Source: Brevibacillus brevis | GTDB lineage: Bacteria > Bacillota > Bacilli > Brevibacillales > Brevibacillaceae | DNA length: 64,000 nucleotides | Assembly (NCBI RefSeq): GCF_900637055.1 | Contig: NZ_LR134338.1 | Location: 6,411,501 to 6,475,500 of the forward strand | Reading direction: 5' to 3' | In this document: one piece after another, positions 17,377-25,348 of the stretch | Numbering within the stretch: position 1 is the first letter of the stretch | Layout: the number at the start of each line of letters is the position of its first letter | The notes under the pieces: model-generated | Databases searched by the model: none | What the model saw: only the letters and a program-made list of their open reading frames with translations | Told to the model about the DNA's origin: nothing | Translations under genes and position numbers: made by a program

Positions 17377-18693
17377 TTATTTGTTGAACGGCGCCAGCAT
17401 CTTGTCCGCTTCTTCCTGCGCTTTTTTCAATGCTTCTGCAGGCTGGGATTGACCAGTGATCACGGATTGCAGCGTGTCGTTCAAGAGCTTTGTCACTTTG
17501 CCGTTATTGTGTGTAGACAGCTCAGCATGACCGTATTCCAGCTGGTCTCGCGCCACTGCTGCTGCCGGGAAATCCTTGACGTATTGCTTCATCGTCTCTT
17601 CTTCGTAAGCAGATTTGCGTGTCGCAACATAACCAGTATCAACACTCCACTGAGCAGCGCGCTTAGGCTCTGTCATAAAGCGAATAAACTTCCATGCTGC
17701 TTCTTGTTTCTTTGCATCCGTTCCTTTGAACATGTAGAAGTTACCGCCACCTGTCGGGCTGCCGTAGTTCTTTTTCGCTGGCAAAAACGCTACGCCAAAA
17801 TCAAACTTCGCGCTTTTCTTCACGTTCGTCAGATTCCCTGTCGTGTGGAACATCATCGCCGTTTTGCCTTCCAAGAAATCAGACGGTACTGTCGCCCACT
17901 CATTGACGCCTTCAGGCATGACTTGATGCTTTTTGGACAAATCTACCCAAAATTGCAGGGCTTCTACATTTTCTGGCGTATCCAAAAACACTTTTTTCCC
18001 ATCTTCGGACATCAAATTCTTGCCGTTTTGCAGAGCAAGTGCTTGGAACATCCAATATGTGAAGCTCGAGGAAGGAATCTCGATGCCATAGCGTCCGTCC
18101 TTTTTCAATTTGGCAGCGTACGAAACCAGCTCATCCCATGATGTCGGCGGCTTTTCCGGATCAAGACCGACTTCCTTGAACGCGTCCTTGTTGTAATAGA
18201 GCACGATGGTGCTGCGTTGGAATGGAATGCTGTATGTCTTGCCGTCTACTTGGGAATTCGCCAAAAAGCCCGGGAAGAAATCATTTACGTATTCGCTGCC
18301 GCCATCCTTGGCAATGAAGTCATCCAAAGGAAGGATTGCATCCATGTCCATCATTGTATGCAGCTCAGTTGAGAGCATCACCGCTACGTCGGGAGGAGTC
18401 TTGCCCTGTACAGCTGCCTGTACTTTTGTCGTCGTATCCTGATAGCTGCCCGTATAGACTGGCTTGACTGTGATATCTGGGTTTTCTTTGTTAAATTCCG
18501 CTGCCATTCCGTCCACGATCTTGGTCAAAGGACCGCCAACCGCAACCGGATAATAGAAGGACAGCTCTGTTTTGCCTGATGAATTGGCTCCTTGAGCCGC
18601 GTTGTTCGTGGACGAAGAATTGCCACTGGAGCAACCCGTGATCAGACTCATACTCATGACGACCGCAAACAAGCTTTTGACAACTTTACGCAT
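17377..18693 (-). CDS. ugpB: Ugp-type substrate-binding lipoprotein
   Basis: The 438-residue lipoprotein (signal ending LITGC) belongs to solute-binding family 1: ELSFYYPVAVGGPLTKIVDGMAAEFNKENP, VAVMLSTELHTMMDMDAILPLDD, TYSIPFQRSTIVLYYNKDAF. These blocks match UgpB-like proteins for sn-glycerol-3-phosphate or glycerophosphocholine. GGGAGAGG lies seven bases before the ATG. It lies between the ATPase and the permeases in one transcription unit. Confidence 0.87.
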   Translation of the reverse strand: MRKVVKSLFAVVMSMSLITGCSSGNSSSTNNAAQGANSSGKTELSFYYPVAVGGPLTKIVDGMAAEFNKENPDITVKPVYTGSYQDTTTKVQAAVQGKTPPDVAVMLSTELHTMMDMDAILPLDDFIAKDGGSEYVNDFFPGFLANSQVDGKTYSIPFQRSTIVLYYNKDAFKEVGLDPEKPPTSWDELVSYAAKLKKDGRYGIEIPSSSFTYWMFQALALQNGKNLMSEDGKKVFLDTPENVEALQFWVDLSKKHQVMPEGVNEWATVPSDFLEGKTAMMFHTTGNLTNVKKSAKFDFGVAFLPAKKNYGSPTGGGNFYMFKGTDAKKQEAAWKFIRFMTEPKRAAQWSVDTGYVATRKSAYEEETMKQYVKDFPAAAVARDQLEYGHAELSTHNNGKVTKLLNDTLQSVITGQSQPAEALKKAQEEADKMLAPFNK

Positions 18694-18718
18694 CGCAGTA
18701 CCTCTCCCTTTTCTTTTC

Positions 18719-19819
18719 TCAATTGGTCGTAACCGCTAGATTTTTTCCGGTTTCTGCATCAAACACGTTCACCTGAGCTGGATCAAAACGAACATGCATG
18801 GTATCGCCTCTTTTGCAGTGCCATTGCCCGTTCCATTTGGCCTTCCACAGCTTGTCTCCCACGGTGAATTCCACAATGGTCTCAGAACCGAGAATCTCTA
18901 CTCCCTGCACGGTGACAGGGAGCTGGCAGGAAGCTTCGGCAGATTGCCCTTCAAGGGCGGGCTGCAGTGACTCCGGACGCAGACCGAGAACGACCGGGGT
19001 CTGGTCCGGGATACCGTGAAACATAGGAAGCGGCAAAACATGCTGACCTGCCAGCTCAATCCCTGCCTGATCGCCTGCCCGCCAAATGGCAGGCACCGTA
19101 TTCATCGGGGGTGCCCCCGTAAACTCCGCCACGAACAAATTCGCTGGATGGTTGTAGACGTCGAGCGGTTTTCCGACTTGCTGGACCTCTCCGTCGCGCA
19201 GGACCATCATGCGGTCTGCCATCGTCATCGCTTCCACCTGATCGTGCGTCACGTATATCATCGTGATACCCAGCTCTTGCTGCAAACGACGGATTTCCGT
19301 ACGCATGTGCCCGCGCAGCTTGGCATCCAGATTGGACAAAGGCTCGTCCATCAGGCAGATAGGGTGTTGACTGACGATAGCCCGTCCGAGTGCAACGCGC
19401 TGTCGTTGTCCCCCGGATAATTCCTTCGGCTTGCGTTGCAAAAGATGCGCGATGCCCAGCATCTCCGCTACACGCTCCAACCGCTTGCCCTGCTCCGCTT
19501 TGTCTACTTTTCGAACCTGCAAGCCAAACAAAATATTATCTTTTACCGTCAAATGCGGATAAAGTGCGTAATTTTGAAACACCATGGAGATGTTTCGCCC
19601 GCTCGGAGGGACTTGGTTCATCGGCTTGCCGCCAATCAACAGCTCTCCCGTGCTGATCTCCTCCAGCCCGGCAATCATGCGCAATGTGGTTGATTTCCCA
19701 CAACCAGAAGGCCCTACCAGCACGAAAAATTCTCCTGGCAGAATACGAGTGCTCACTTCATTGACTACCTTCTGGCCCCCATACATCTTGGAAATGCGCC
19801 GCAATTCCACTTCAGCCAC
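18719..19819 (-). CDS. ugpC: Ugp-type ABC transporter ATP-binding protein
   Basis: The 366-residue ATPase carries Walker A GPSGCGKST, signature LSGGQRQRVALGRA, Walker B ICLMDEPLSNLDAKL and the H-loop TMIYVTHDQVEAMTMAD. A C-terminal regulatory OB-type domain of about 130 residues is present, as in MalK/UgpC/MsmX. The start is GTG at 19819 with GGGGGG six bases upstream. The 61-bp gap to the GDPD gene shows no terminator, so read-through from upstream is likely. Confidence 0.9.
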   Translation of the reverse strand: MAEVELRRISKMYGGQKVVNEVSTRILPGEFFVLVGPSGCGKSTTLRMIAGLEEISTGELLIGGKPMNQVPPSGRNISMVFQNYALYPHLTVKDNILFGLQVRKVDKAEQGKRLERVAEMLGIAHLLQRKPKELSGGQRQRVALGRAIVSQHPICLMDEPLSNLDAKLRGHMRTEIRRLQQELGITMIYVTHDQVEAMTMADRMMVLRDGEVQQVGKPLDVYNHPANLFVAEFTGAPPMNTVPAIWRAGDQAGIELAGQHVLPLPMFHGIPDQTPVVLGLRPESLQPALEGQSAEASCQLPVTVQGVEILGSETIVEFTVGDKLWKAKWNGQWHCKRGDTMHVRFDPAQVNVFDAETGKNLAVTTN

Positions 19820-19880
19820 GACTTTCCCCCCTGAACCTCTCGCTGTTTTTTACGTATCACTCGACTATAACAATTGCTTA

Positions 19881-21959
19881 CTAAGGTAATATTTGGGTAT
19901 TGTAAAGTTTTTGTGCATAGTCGGTAATAATCCCCCCGACTCCCGCCTCGGTTGCCCGCTTCATATCTGCTTCCTCGTTAACGGTATACACGGTCAAAAT
20001 GATTCCCCGATGCTTGGCGAATCGGATTAGCTCTGGCGTGACAATCTGATGGTTGATAAAGTACTGGGCATTCAGTTGAACCGCGTCTGTTACCTGCTTT
20101 TCGGCATACTGCTCCAGCTGTTCCTTTGGCTTGGTCCCGCTCAAGGTAAAGCCCAGTCCCAATTCCGGATTGAGCTTGGCGAAACGCTCCAATACTTCTG
20201 AGCTGAAGCTACTGACAATCACATCTTCAACCATGTCGTGCTCCTTGATGGCCTTCGCCATTTCCTTTTCGTACCCAATTCCCTTTGCTTCCAGAATGAG
20301 CACCGCTTTGCCCTTGGCCGCTTCCAGCAATACATCCATGGTAGGAATGACAGCATCGGTAATCTCAGGCTGATACCAGGAAGGATTTGCTGGATCGAGC
20401 TTGTTCGCGTTCAATTCGCGCAGTTCCTTCAACGTGAAATCCTTTACCTTCCCTGTCCCGTTGGTGGTACGCTCCAGATCAAAATCGTGGATCAGGACAA
20501 GGTGGCCATCCTTTGTTTTGTGGACGTCTGTCTCGATGATCTCCACACCCAGCTCCATCGCTTCTTCAAAGGCGTACATCGTGTTTTCCGGCTTTAAGGA
20601 AGGGATACCTCGATGCGCCATAACCATCGGAGATTGCGTGATGCTTTTCTCTGGGTATGCAGCAAGCAGCTCATGCACCTCTTTTGGATCGTGTGAGACA
20701 ACCCCCGCCACACCCATCTCGATCATTTCACTCGCTTGACTCTTGTTCGCCCGATCAATTCCCCACACGGACAACCCGCGATTGCGGAAGTAGCGAATGA
20801 CATCCTCCGTCATCGCAGTTTGCGAGAGAACGATCACATTGGAACGACTGCTCCTGGCTGAGCGTACGAGCTCCTTTTGCTTCTTTTCGTTCAGCTTGCC
20901 TTCAATATGCACGAGGGCACCACGGTATTCATTGTTTTTCTCCCGCATCGCTTGGACGATTTCCGGTCGGGAAGACACAATGTGCACATCAGTGAGATTC
21001 TCTTTCTGGAGCAGGCGGTCAACCTCCGCTACCAATTTCTTGTCCTCGATATGAATCACCGGGATCGCCTTGCCCTTGATCTGCTCCAGTACCTCGTCCA
21101 GCGATGTGCCGTCCTGGGTGACGACTCCGTTCTTCCCGGATTTTTTCACCGGAATAAAAATGGAAGACGCTTCTGCTTCTAGAATCGCATCGAGCTCGGA
21201 CTTCTTGTCGTACATGGCAATCACCGTCGGCGGAAGGACAATTCCAGTCTCAGGTTCAGGGACAATCAGCACGTCGTCTTTCAGATCAGAGACGGGAATC
21301 TTGTCTTTTTGGGCATTCGGTCCAAACAACAACTCACCAGGAGTCGGCTTGGGCTGATCGACAAAATCTCTGGACGCATCATTCGTATCCTTTTCCGTCA
21401 GGCGTTCCATCGAGTGTCCGCCAGCGACTCCCGGATGAGAGGTGACTCCCGGAACCTTCGCATCCATATAAGCCATCGAATCCACCACATTGTACGCAGG
21501 GTCCATCAGAATGACGTGGTCGCCGCCATTGGCCAAATAAATGCTGCCTGTCGCCCAATCCGTCGGCAACAGCTCAGGGACGTCCTTCATGGAATCGAAC
21601 AATTCAAAATCAGGCGTGACGCCATGGCGTTCCACGATTCCGTCAGCGTAGCGAGAAATGACAATCGTCTGGTAAGGCTCAATCATGGTGCCATCCGGAA
21701 ACGCATGCATCCCTTCATTTCCTCCACGCTTTTCCTCGTCGCCGATCATGTAGCCACCCAAATCAATTGGATCGTTGGAGATATTGGTGATTTCGATAAA
21801 CTCGCCTGTGCTTTCATCAAAAAGAGGATCATTGACAACTTCTGTGATGAGCAAGGTTTTGCTCACCGCGCTTTGCGCCATCGCGGGCATACTGCCTGTC
21901 ACCAGACTTGCTGCCAGTAGTGACCACAACCACTTTTTGCTGCTCTTTCCCAACTCCAT
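19881..21959 (-). CDS. Secreted glycerophosphodiester phosphodiesterase with lamin-tail domain and degenerate GDPD repeat
   Basis: The 692-residue protein has a signal peptide (KKWLWSLLAASLV, cleavage near AMAQSA). A lamin-tail domain (residues about 35-180: LLITEVVNDPLF, EFIEITNISNDPIDLGGYMI) follows. A stretch at about 250-430 looks like the second half of a GDPD barrel without its catalytic residues, and an intact GDPD domain starts near residue 445 (MAHRGIPSLKPENTMYAF, IIETDVHKTKDGHLV, HDFDLERTTNGTG). The active domain splits glycerophosphodiesters to glycerol-3-phosphate and alcohol outside the cell, feeding the importer encoded next. The start ATG at 21959 is preferred because AGGAGG lies 8 bp upstream; an ATG 6 bp earlier sits too close to it. 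Confidence 0.9.
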   Translation of the reverse strand: MELGKSSKKWLWSLLAASLVTGSMPAMAQSAVSKTLLITEVVNDPLFDESTGEFIEITNISNDPIDLGGYMIGDEEKRGGNEGMHAFPDGTMIEPYQTIVISRYADGIVERHGVTPDFELFDSMKDVPELLPTDWATGSIYLANGGDHVILMDPAYNVVDSMAYMDAKVPGVTSHPGVAGGHSMERLTEKDTNDASRDFVDQPKPTPGELLFGPNAQKDKIPVSDLKDDVLIVPEPETGIVLPPTVIAMYDKKSELDAILEAEASSIFIPVKKSGKNGVVTQDGTSLDEVLEQIKGKAIPVIHIEDKKLVAEVDRLLQKENLTDVHIVSSRPEIVQAMREKNNEYRGALVHIEGKLNEKKQKELVRSARSSRSNVIVLSQTAMTEDVIRYFRNRGLSVWGIDRANKSQASEMIEMGVAGVVSHDPKEVHELLAAYPEKSITQSPMVMAHRGIPSLKPENTMYAFEEAMELGVEIIETDVHKTKDGHLVLIHDFDLERTTNGTGKVKDFTLKELRELNANKLDPANPSWYQPEITDAVIPTMDVLLEAAKGKAVLILEAKGIGYEKEMAKAIKEHDMVEDVIVSSFSSEVLERFAKLNPELGLGFTLSGTKPKEQLEQYAEKQVTDAVQLNAQYFINHQIVTPELIRFAKHRGIILTVYTVNEEADMKRATEAGVGGIITDYAQKLYNTQILP

Positions 21960-21980
21960 CTCCATTGCCTCCTCGTTTTC

Positions 21981-22769
21981 CTACTCGACTTGCACCATGG
22001 CTTCCATCGTCGGAAGGATGTAATCTGGCTGAATCTCTGTGGCTTCCAGTTCGCGACTGGTCGTCACACCTGTCATTACCAGCGCCGTTTTCATACCGCT
22101 GTTTTTCCCGAGTAAAATGTCTGTCTCCAAACGGTCGCCTACCATGACGCATCTTTCTGGCTGCACTTGAAGCTGTTGAAAAACCTGATCGGCGTAGTAC
22201 CGAGACGGCTTGCCAGTCATCGCCCAGACAGAGGCTCCACCGGCCGTTTCAATCGCTCTCGCCAACGCCCATGTATCAGGAATGGCACCCCCTGGCACCG
22301 GACATACCGGATCGGGGTTCGCTACGATCAGGTGGGCTCCCTTTCGCACAGCGTCAGCAGCTTGTTGCAGCTTTTCATACGTAAATGCACGGTCCATTCC
22401 GACCAATACATGCGTCGCTTCCTCCGCATCTTGCACCTGCTTTATATGAAAGCTCGCAATCTCTTCCTCCAAGGCAGGCTCCCCTACAATCAGGACACGC
22501 GCTTGCTCCGCATTCTCTTGAAGATACAATCCCGCCGCATAGGCAGCCGTCATGATTTCTTCCCGCCGGGCAGCCAATCCGAGCTTCTGAAGGCGAGTCT
22601 GACAAGCTGTTCTTGTCTGTACCGTCGTGTTGGTCAAAAACATGATTTTCTTCTGCTTCTCCCTCAGTGCAGCAAGTGTCTTTTCCACCCCAGGAAGCAG
22701 CTCATTCCCAAGAAAAATCGTTCCATCCAAATCAAAAAAATACGCATCGTACCTATCTGTATCTAGCAA
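21981..22769 (-). CDS. HAD-IIA (NagD/AraL-like) phosphatase
   Basis: The 262-residue HAD hydrolase has motif I DAYFFDLDGTIF, motif II FLTNTT, the C2a cap and motif III/IV RCVMVGDRLETDILLGKNSG. This is the NagD subfamily that includes nitrophenylphosphatases and glycerol-phosphate phosphatases. As first gene of the phosphodiester operon it may dephosphorylate glycerol-phosphate or limit its build-up; this is inference. The only in-frame start is TTG at 22769, with GGAG 12 bases upstream, which implies weak translation. A strong leader hairpin lies just before the ribosome-binding site. Confidence 0.85.
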   Translation of the reverse strand: MLDTDRYDAYFFDLDGTIFLGNELLPGVEKTLAALREKQKKIMFLTNTTVQTRTACQTRLQKLGLAARREEIMTAAYAAGLYLQENAEQARVLIVGEPALEEEIASFHIKQVQDAEEATHVLVGMDRAFTYEKLQQAADAVRKGAHLIVANPDPVCPVPGGAIPDTWALARAIETAGGASVWAMTGKPSRYYADQVFQQLQVQPERCVMVGDRLETDILLGKNSGMKTALVMTGVTTSRELEATEIQPDYILPTMEAMVQVE

Positions 22770-22791
22770 ATCCCTTGCTCGCTCCTTTCAT

Positions 22792-22885
22792 TCGAAAACA
22801 CAAAAAGCCCTCATACACGGCAATAGCACAAAGAAACAAACCGAACGAACGGTCTTTTTCGAATCTATTGCTGTATGAGGGCTTT
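22792..22885 (-). promoter_or_regulatory. Leader terminator/attenuator before the phosphodiester-glpP operon
   Basis: A 14-bp perfect stem (22804-22817 with 22872-22885) continues, after a two-base bulge, into seven more pairs (22820-22826 with 22865-22871), closing a 38-base loop. On the minus strand the stem is followed at once by TTTTTGTGTTTTC. No minus-strand gene lies upstream, because the neighbour is divergent, so this is not an end-of-gene terminator but sits in the leader of the HAD phosphatase gene. It has the form expected of an antitermination site, and GlpP, encoded at the operon's end, is the obvious candidate regulator. Confidence 0.65.
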
Positions 22886-23000
22886 CTCCACGTCTCGACC
22901 CACTTACAGACGTTATTTATTTGGTTGATAGCTCGATCATAACAAGTCATTGTTAAGGGATTGTTGAGCTACCATTGGTTTTATGTGAACAACGCCAAAA

Positions 23001-23018
23001 CTAACGAGTGATCGTTAG
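23001..23018. promoter_or_regulatory. Inverted repeat in the divergent iron/phosphodiester intergenic region
   Basis: CTAACGA and TCGTTAG are perfect inverted arms around GTGA. It sits just upstream of the -35 of the iron operon and downstream of no gene, so it may be an operator. The binding protein is unknown. Confidence 0.4.
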
Positions 23019-23029
23019 TCAAAAAAAGA

Positions 23030-23057
23030 TTGCAAACTGTCTAAGAAAGAGTAAAAT
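23030..23057 (+). promoter_or_regulatory. Promoter of the efeO-efeB-efeU operon
   Basis: TTGCAA (23030-23035) and TAAAAT (23052-23057) are 16 bp apart. The Fur box begins 10 bp after the -10 and would cover the transcription start. Confidence 0.65.
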
Positions 23058-23067
23058 TCTTTGTAAA

Positions 23068-23088
23068 TGATAATGATATTCATTATCA
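23068..23088 (+). promoter_or_regulatory. Fur box of the efe operon
   Basis: GATAATGATATTCATTATC (23069-23087) differs from the classical 19-bp Fur consensus at one base, and the dyad extends by one pair on each side. It predicts iron repression of all three genes. Confidence 0.92.
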
Positions 23089-23139
23089 ACATATAATCAT
23101 ATAATTATGCACTCATATCAGATGAAGGGATGTCTTTTC

Positions 23140-24039
23140 ATGATTCAAAAATGGAGTTATCCACTTGCCGCAGTTGTTCTCGGTTCCTCCTTGCTCGCCG
23201 CTTGTGGAAACGCACAAACACAAACCGAAGAGAAAAAACCAGAAGCCGCGCAGCCTGACAAGCCTGCCGCTGCTGATCAGTCTGCGACAGCGAGCACTGC
23301 TTCTGCTCCTTCTCCTGAGCTGCAAGCCTCTATTGATCAATACCGAAAATGGGTCGTTGACCAAACCGACCAATTCGTAAAAGAAACAGAAAGCTTCACC
23401 ACCGCCGTCAAAGCAGGCGATCTGGAAAAAGCGAAAAAGGAGTATGCTCCAGCCCGTGCTTACTTTGAGAGAATCGAGCCTATCGCGGAATCTCTCGGCG
23501 ATTTTGACCCATGGATTGATGCCCGCGAAGGCGATGTGCCTGATAACGAATGGCGCGGCTATCACAAATTGGAGAAAGCACTCTGGGAAACCAAATCGGT
23601 CGCTGACCAAGGAAAAGTGGCGGATCAGCTGCTGCAAGATGTGAAGCAGCTCCGCGTGAAGGTAGAGAGCGTCGAAATCGACGTGCCTATGCTGGTAACG
23701 GGTGCAGTTGAGCTCTTGAACGAAGTATCGACGAGCAAGGTGACTGGTGAGGAAGAACGCTATTCCCATACAGACTTGTACGATTTCGCTGCGAACGTGG
23801 AAGGCGCTCACGAAATTTATAAAGTATTGAAGCCTGCTGTTACGGCAAAAGACGCTGCTCTTGCCAGTGAAATTGAAGCTCGCTTCGCTGATTTGGACAA
23901 AGCACTCGCGCCATACCGTAAAGGTGACGGTTATGTGCTGTACACCGAGTTGAAGGAAGACCAGGTGAAAAAGCTGAGTCAGTCCCTCGACGCATTGGCT
24001 GAACCATTGTCCAAAATGGGTACGATCGTAGGAGGCTAA
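23140..24039 (+). CDS. efeO: EfeO-type imelysin (M75) iron-uptake lipoprotein
   Basis: The 299-residue lipoprotein (signal ending LLAACG) has a low-complexity Ala/Pro linker, then an imelysin/EfeO domain: YAPARAYFERIEPIAESLGDFDPWIDAREGD, WRGYHKLEKALW, YSHTDLYDFAANVEGAHEIYKVL. The Glu, Asp and His residues of these blocks form the expected metal site. It lacks the N-terminal cupredoxin domain of long EfeO forms. It should pass iron to EfeU. ATG 23140 is taken as the start because the signal peptide follows directly and AAGGGA lies 9 bp upstream; an in-frame ATG at 23107 adds eleven residues. Confidence 0.9.
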   Translation: MIQKWSYPLAAVVLGSSLLAACGNAQTQTEEKKPEAAQPDKPAAADQSATASTASAPSPELQASIDQYRKWVVDQTDQFVKETESFTTAVKAGDLEKAKKEYAPARAYFERIEPIAESLGDFDPWIDAREGDVPDNEWRGYHKLEKALWETKSVADQGKVADQLLQDVKQLRVKVESVEIDVPMLVTGAVELLNEVSTSKVTGEEERYSHTDLYDFAANVEGAHEIYKVLKPAVTAKDAALASEIEARFADLDKALAPYRKGDGYVLYTELKEDQVKKLSQSLDALAEPLSKMGTIVGG

Positions 24040-24043
24040 CAAG

Positions 24044-25321
24044 ATGAATGACAAGCATCCCGCAAACACCGCAGCGAACAAAATCACACGTCGAGAAGCT
24101 CTAAAGTTGGCTGGTGTCGGGGGGATTGGACTGCTGTTGGGGGCGACTGGGGTCAATAACCTTATGCCCTCTCCTTCTAAAGATGAGCAGACAAGTGCCA
24201 CTCCGACCGGTGCAGATGAGGTCATTCCCTTTTATGGCAAGCATCAGTCCGGGATCATTACACCTATGCAGGATTTTATCTGCATGGGTGCTTTTGATTT
24301 GACGACGACCTCGCTAGGGGATGTCCGCACCTTGTTTCAAAGCTGGACGCAGGCGGCAGCACGCATGACTGCCGGCAAAAACGTCGATGAGGAGAGCGAC
24401 AACGCCCTTCTTCCTCCTGTCGACACGGGAGAAGCCATGGGCCTGCGCCCAATGCAATTGACAATCACATTTGGGCTTGGCGCTTCTTTCTTTGACGAGC
24501 GCTTTGGTCTGGCAGCCAAACGCCCAGCTCCCTTAGTTGACTTGCCTCGCTTCAACAGCGATGAAATGCGAAAAGAATGGTCAGATGGCGATATTGTCGT
24601 GCAGGTCTGTGCCAACGATCCACAGGTCGCCTTCCATGCCCTGCGGAACTTGGCCCGGATCGCTCGAGGCAAAGCTGTCCTCCACTGGCTGCAGGAGGGC
24701 TTCCAGCGTACCAGCGCATCCGACCCGACTGGCTCCACACCACGCAATCTGATGGGCTTCAAGGATGGCACGAACAATCCGCAGGTGAACGATCCCGCTA
24801 CCGCAAATGAAGTCGTCTGGGCTCACACTGCTGAAAGTCCCGCGTGGATGGCAGGCGGCAGCTACATGGTCATGCGCCGAATCCGCATGCGGATCGAGGT
24901 ATGGGATCGCTCCTCCCTCACCGATCAGGAGAATACGTTTGGTCGCCATCGCATGACGGGTGCTCCACTGGGCAAAGCAAATGAGTTCGACGAGCTGGAG
25001 CTGGATCGCAAGGACGCAAAAGGAAAGCCCGTGATTCCCGTGGATTCCCACGTTGCCTTGGCCCATATGGAGGGCAAGGTGAAAATTTTGCGGCGCGGTT
25101 ACTCCTATTCGAGTGGAATGGATCTCAAGACTGGTCAGCTCGATGCTGGGCTTTTGTTCATTTGCTTCAATCGTGATCCGCGCAAGCAATTCATTCCGAT
25201 GCAACAAAAGCTCGCATCCGTCGACCTGCTCAATGAATATATCACCCATGTAGGCAGTGGTCTGTACGCCTGTCTCCCTGGTGCAAGTGAGGGCGGATAC
25301 ATCGGGGACACGCTTTTTTAA
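24044..25321 (+). CDS. efeB: EfeB, DyP-type heme peroxidase exported by Tat
   Basis: The 425-residue protein begins with a twin-arginine signal (TRREALKLAGVGGIGLLLGA). The body is a deferrochelatase/DyP peroxidase: LTITFGLGASFFDERFGL, the GxxDG motif in MGFKDGTNN, GSYMVMRRIRMRIEVWDRS, and TFGRHRMTGAPLG. The Asp of GxxDG is the distal catalytic residue. In EfeUOB systems it oxidises ferrous iron or handles heme at the outer membrane face. AGGAGG lies eight bases before the ATG and the gene starts four bases after efeO. Confidence 0.93.
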   Translation: MNDKHPANTAANKITRREALKLAGVGGIGLLLGATGVNNLMPSPSKDEQTSATPTGADEVIPFYGKHQSGIITPMQDFICMGAFDLTTTSLGDVRTLFQSWTQAAARMTAGKNVDEESDNALLPPVDTGEAMGLRPMQLTITFGLGASFFDERFGLAAKRPAPLVDLPRFNSDEMRKEWSDGDIVVQVCANDPQVAFHALRNLARIARGKAVLHWLQEGFQRTSASDPTGSTPRNLMGFKDGTNNPQVNDPATANEVVWAHTAESPAWMAGGSYMVMRRIRMRIEVWDRSSLTDQENTFGRHRMTGAPLGKANEFDELELDRKDAKGKPVIPVDSHVALAHMEGKVKILRRGYSYSSGMDLKTGQLDAGLLFICFNRDPRKQFIPMQQKLASVDLLNEYITHVGSGLYACLPGASEGGYIGDTLF

Positions 25322-25348
25322 CCAACTACCTGGGATGGAGTGAACACC

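Noticed and set aside
23113..24225. A 370-codon minus-strand frame across efeO
   Set aside because: The opposite strand encodes a lipoprotein with imelysin motifs under a Fur-controlled promoter.
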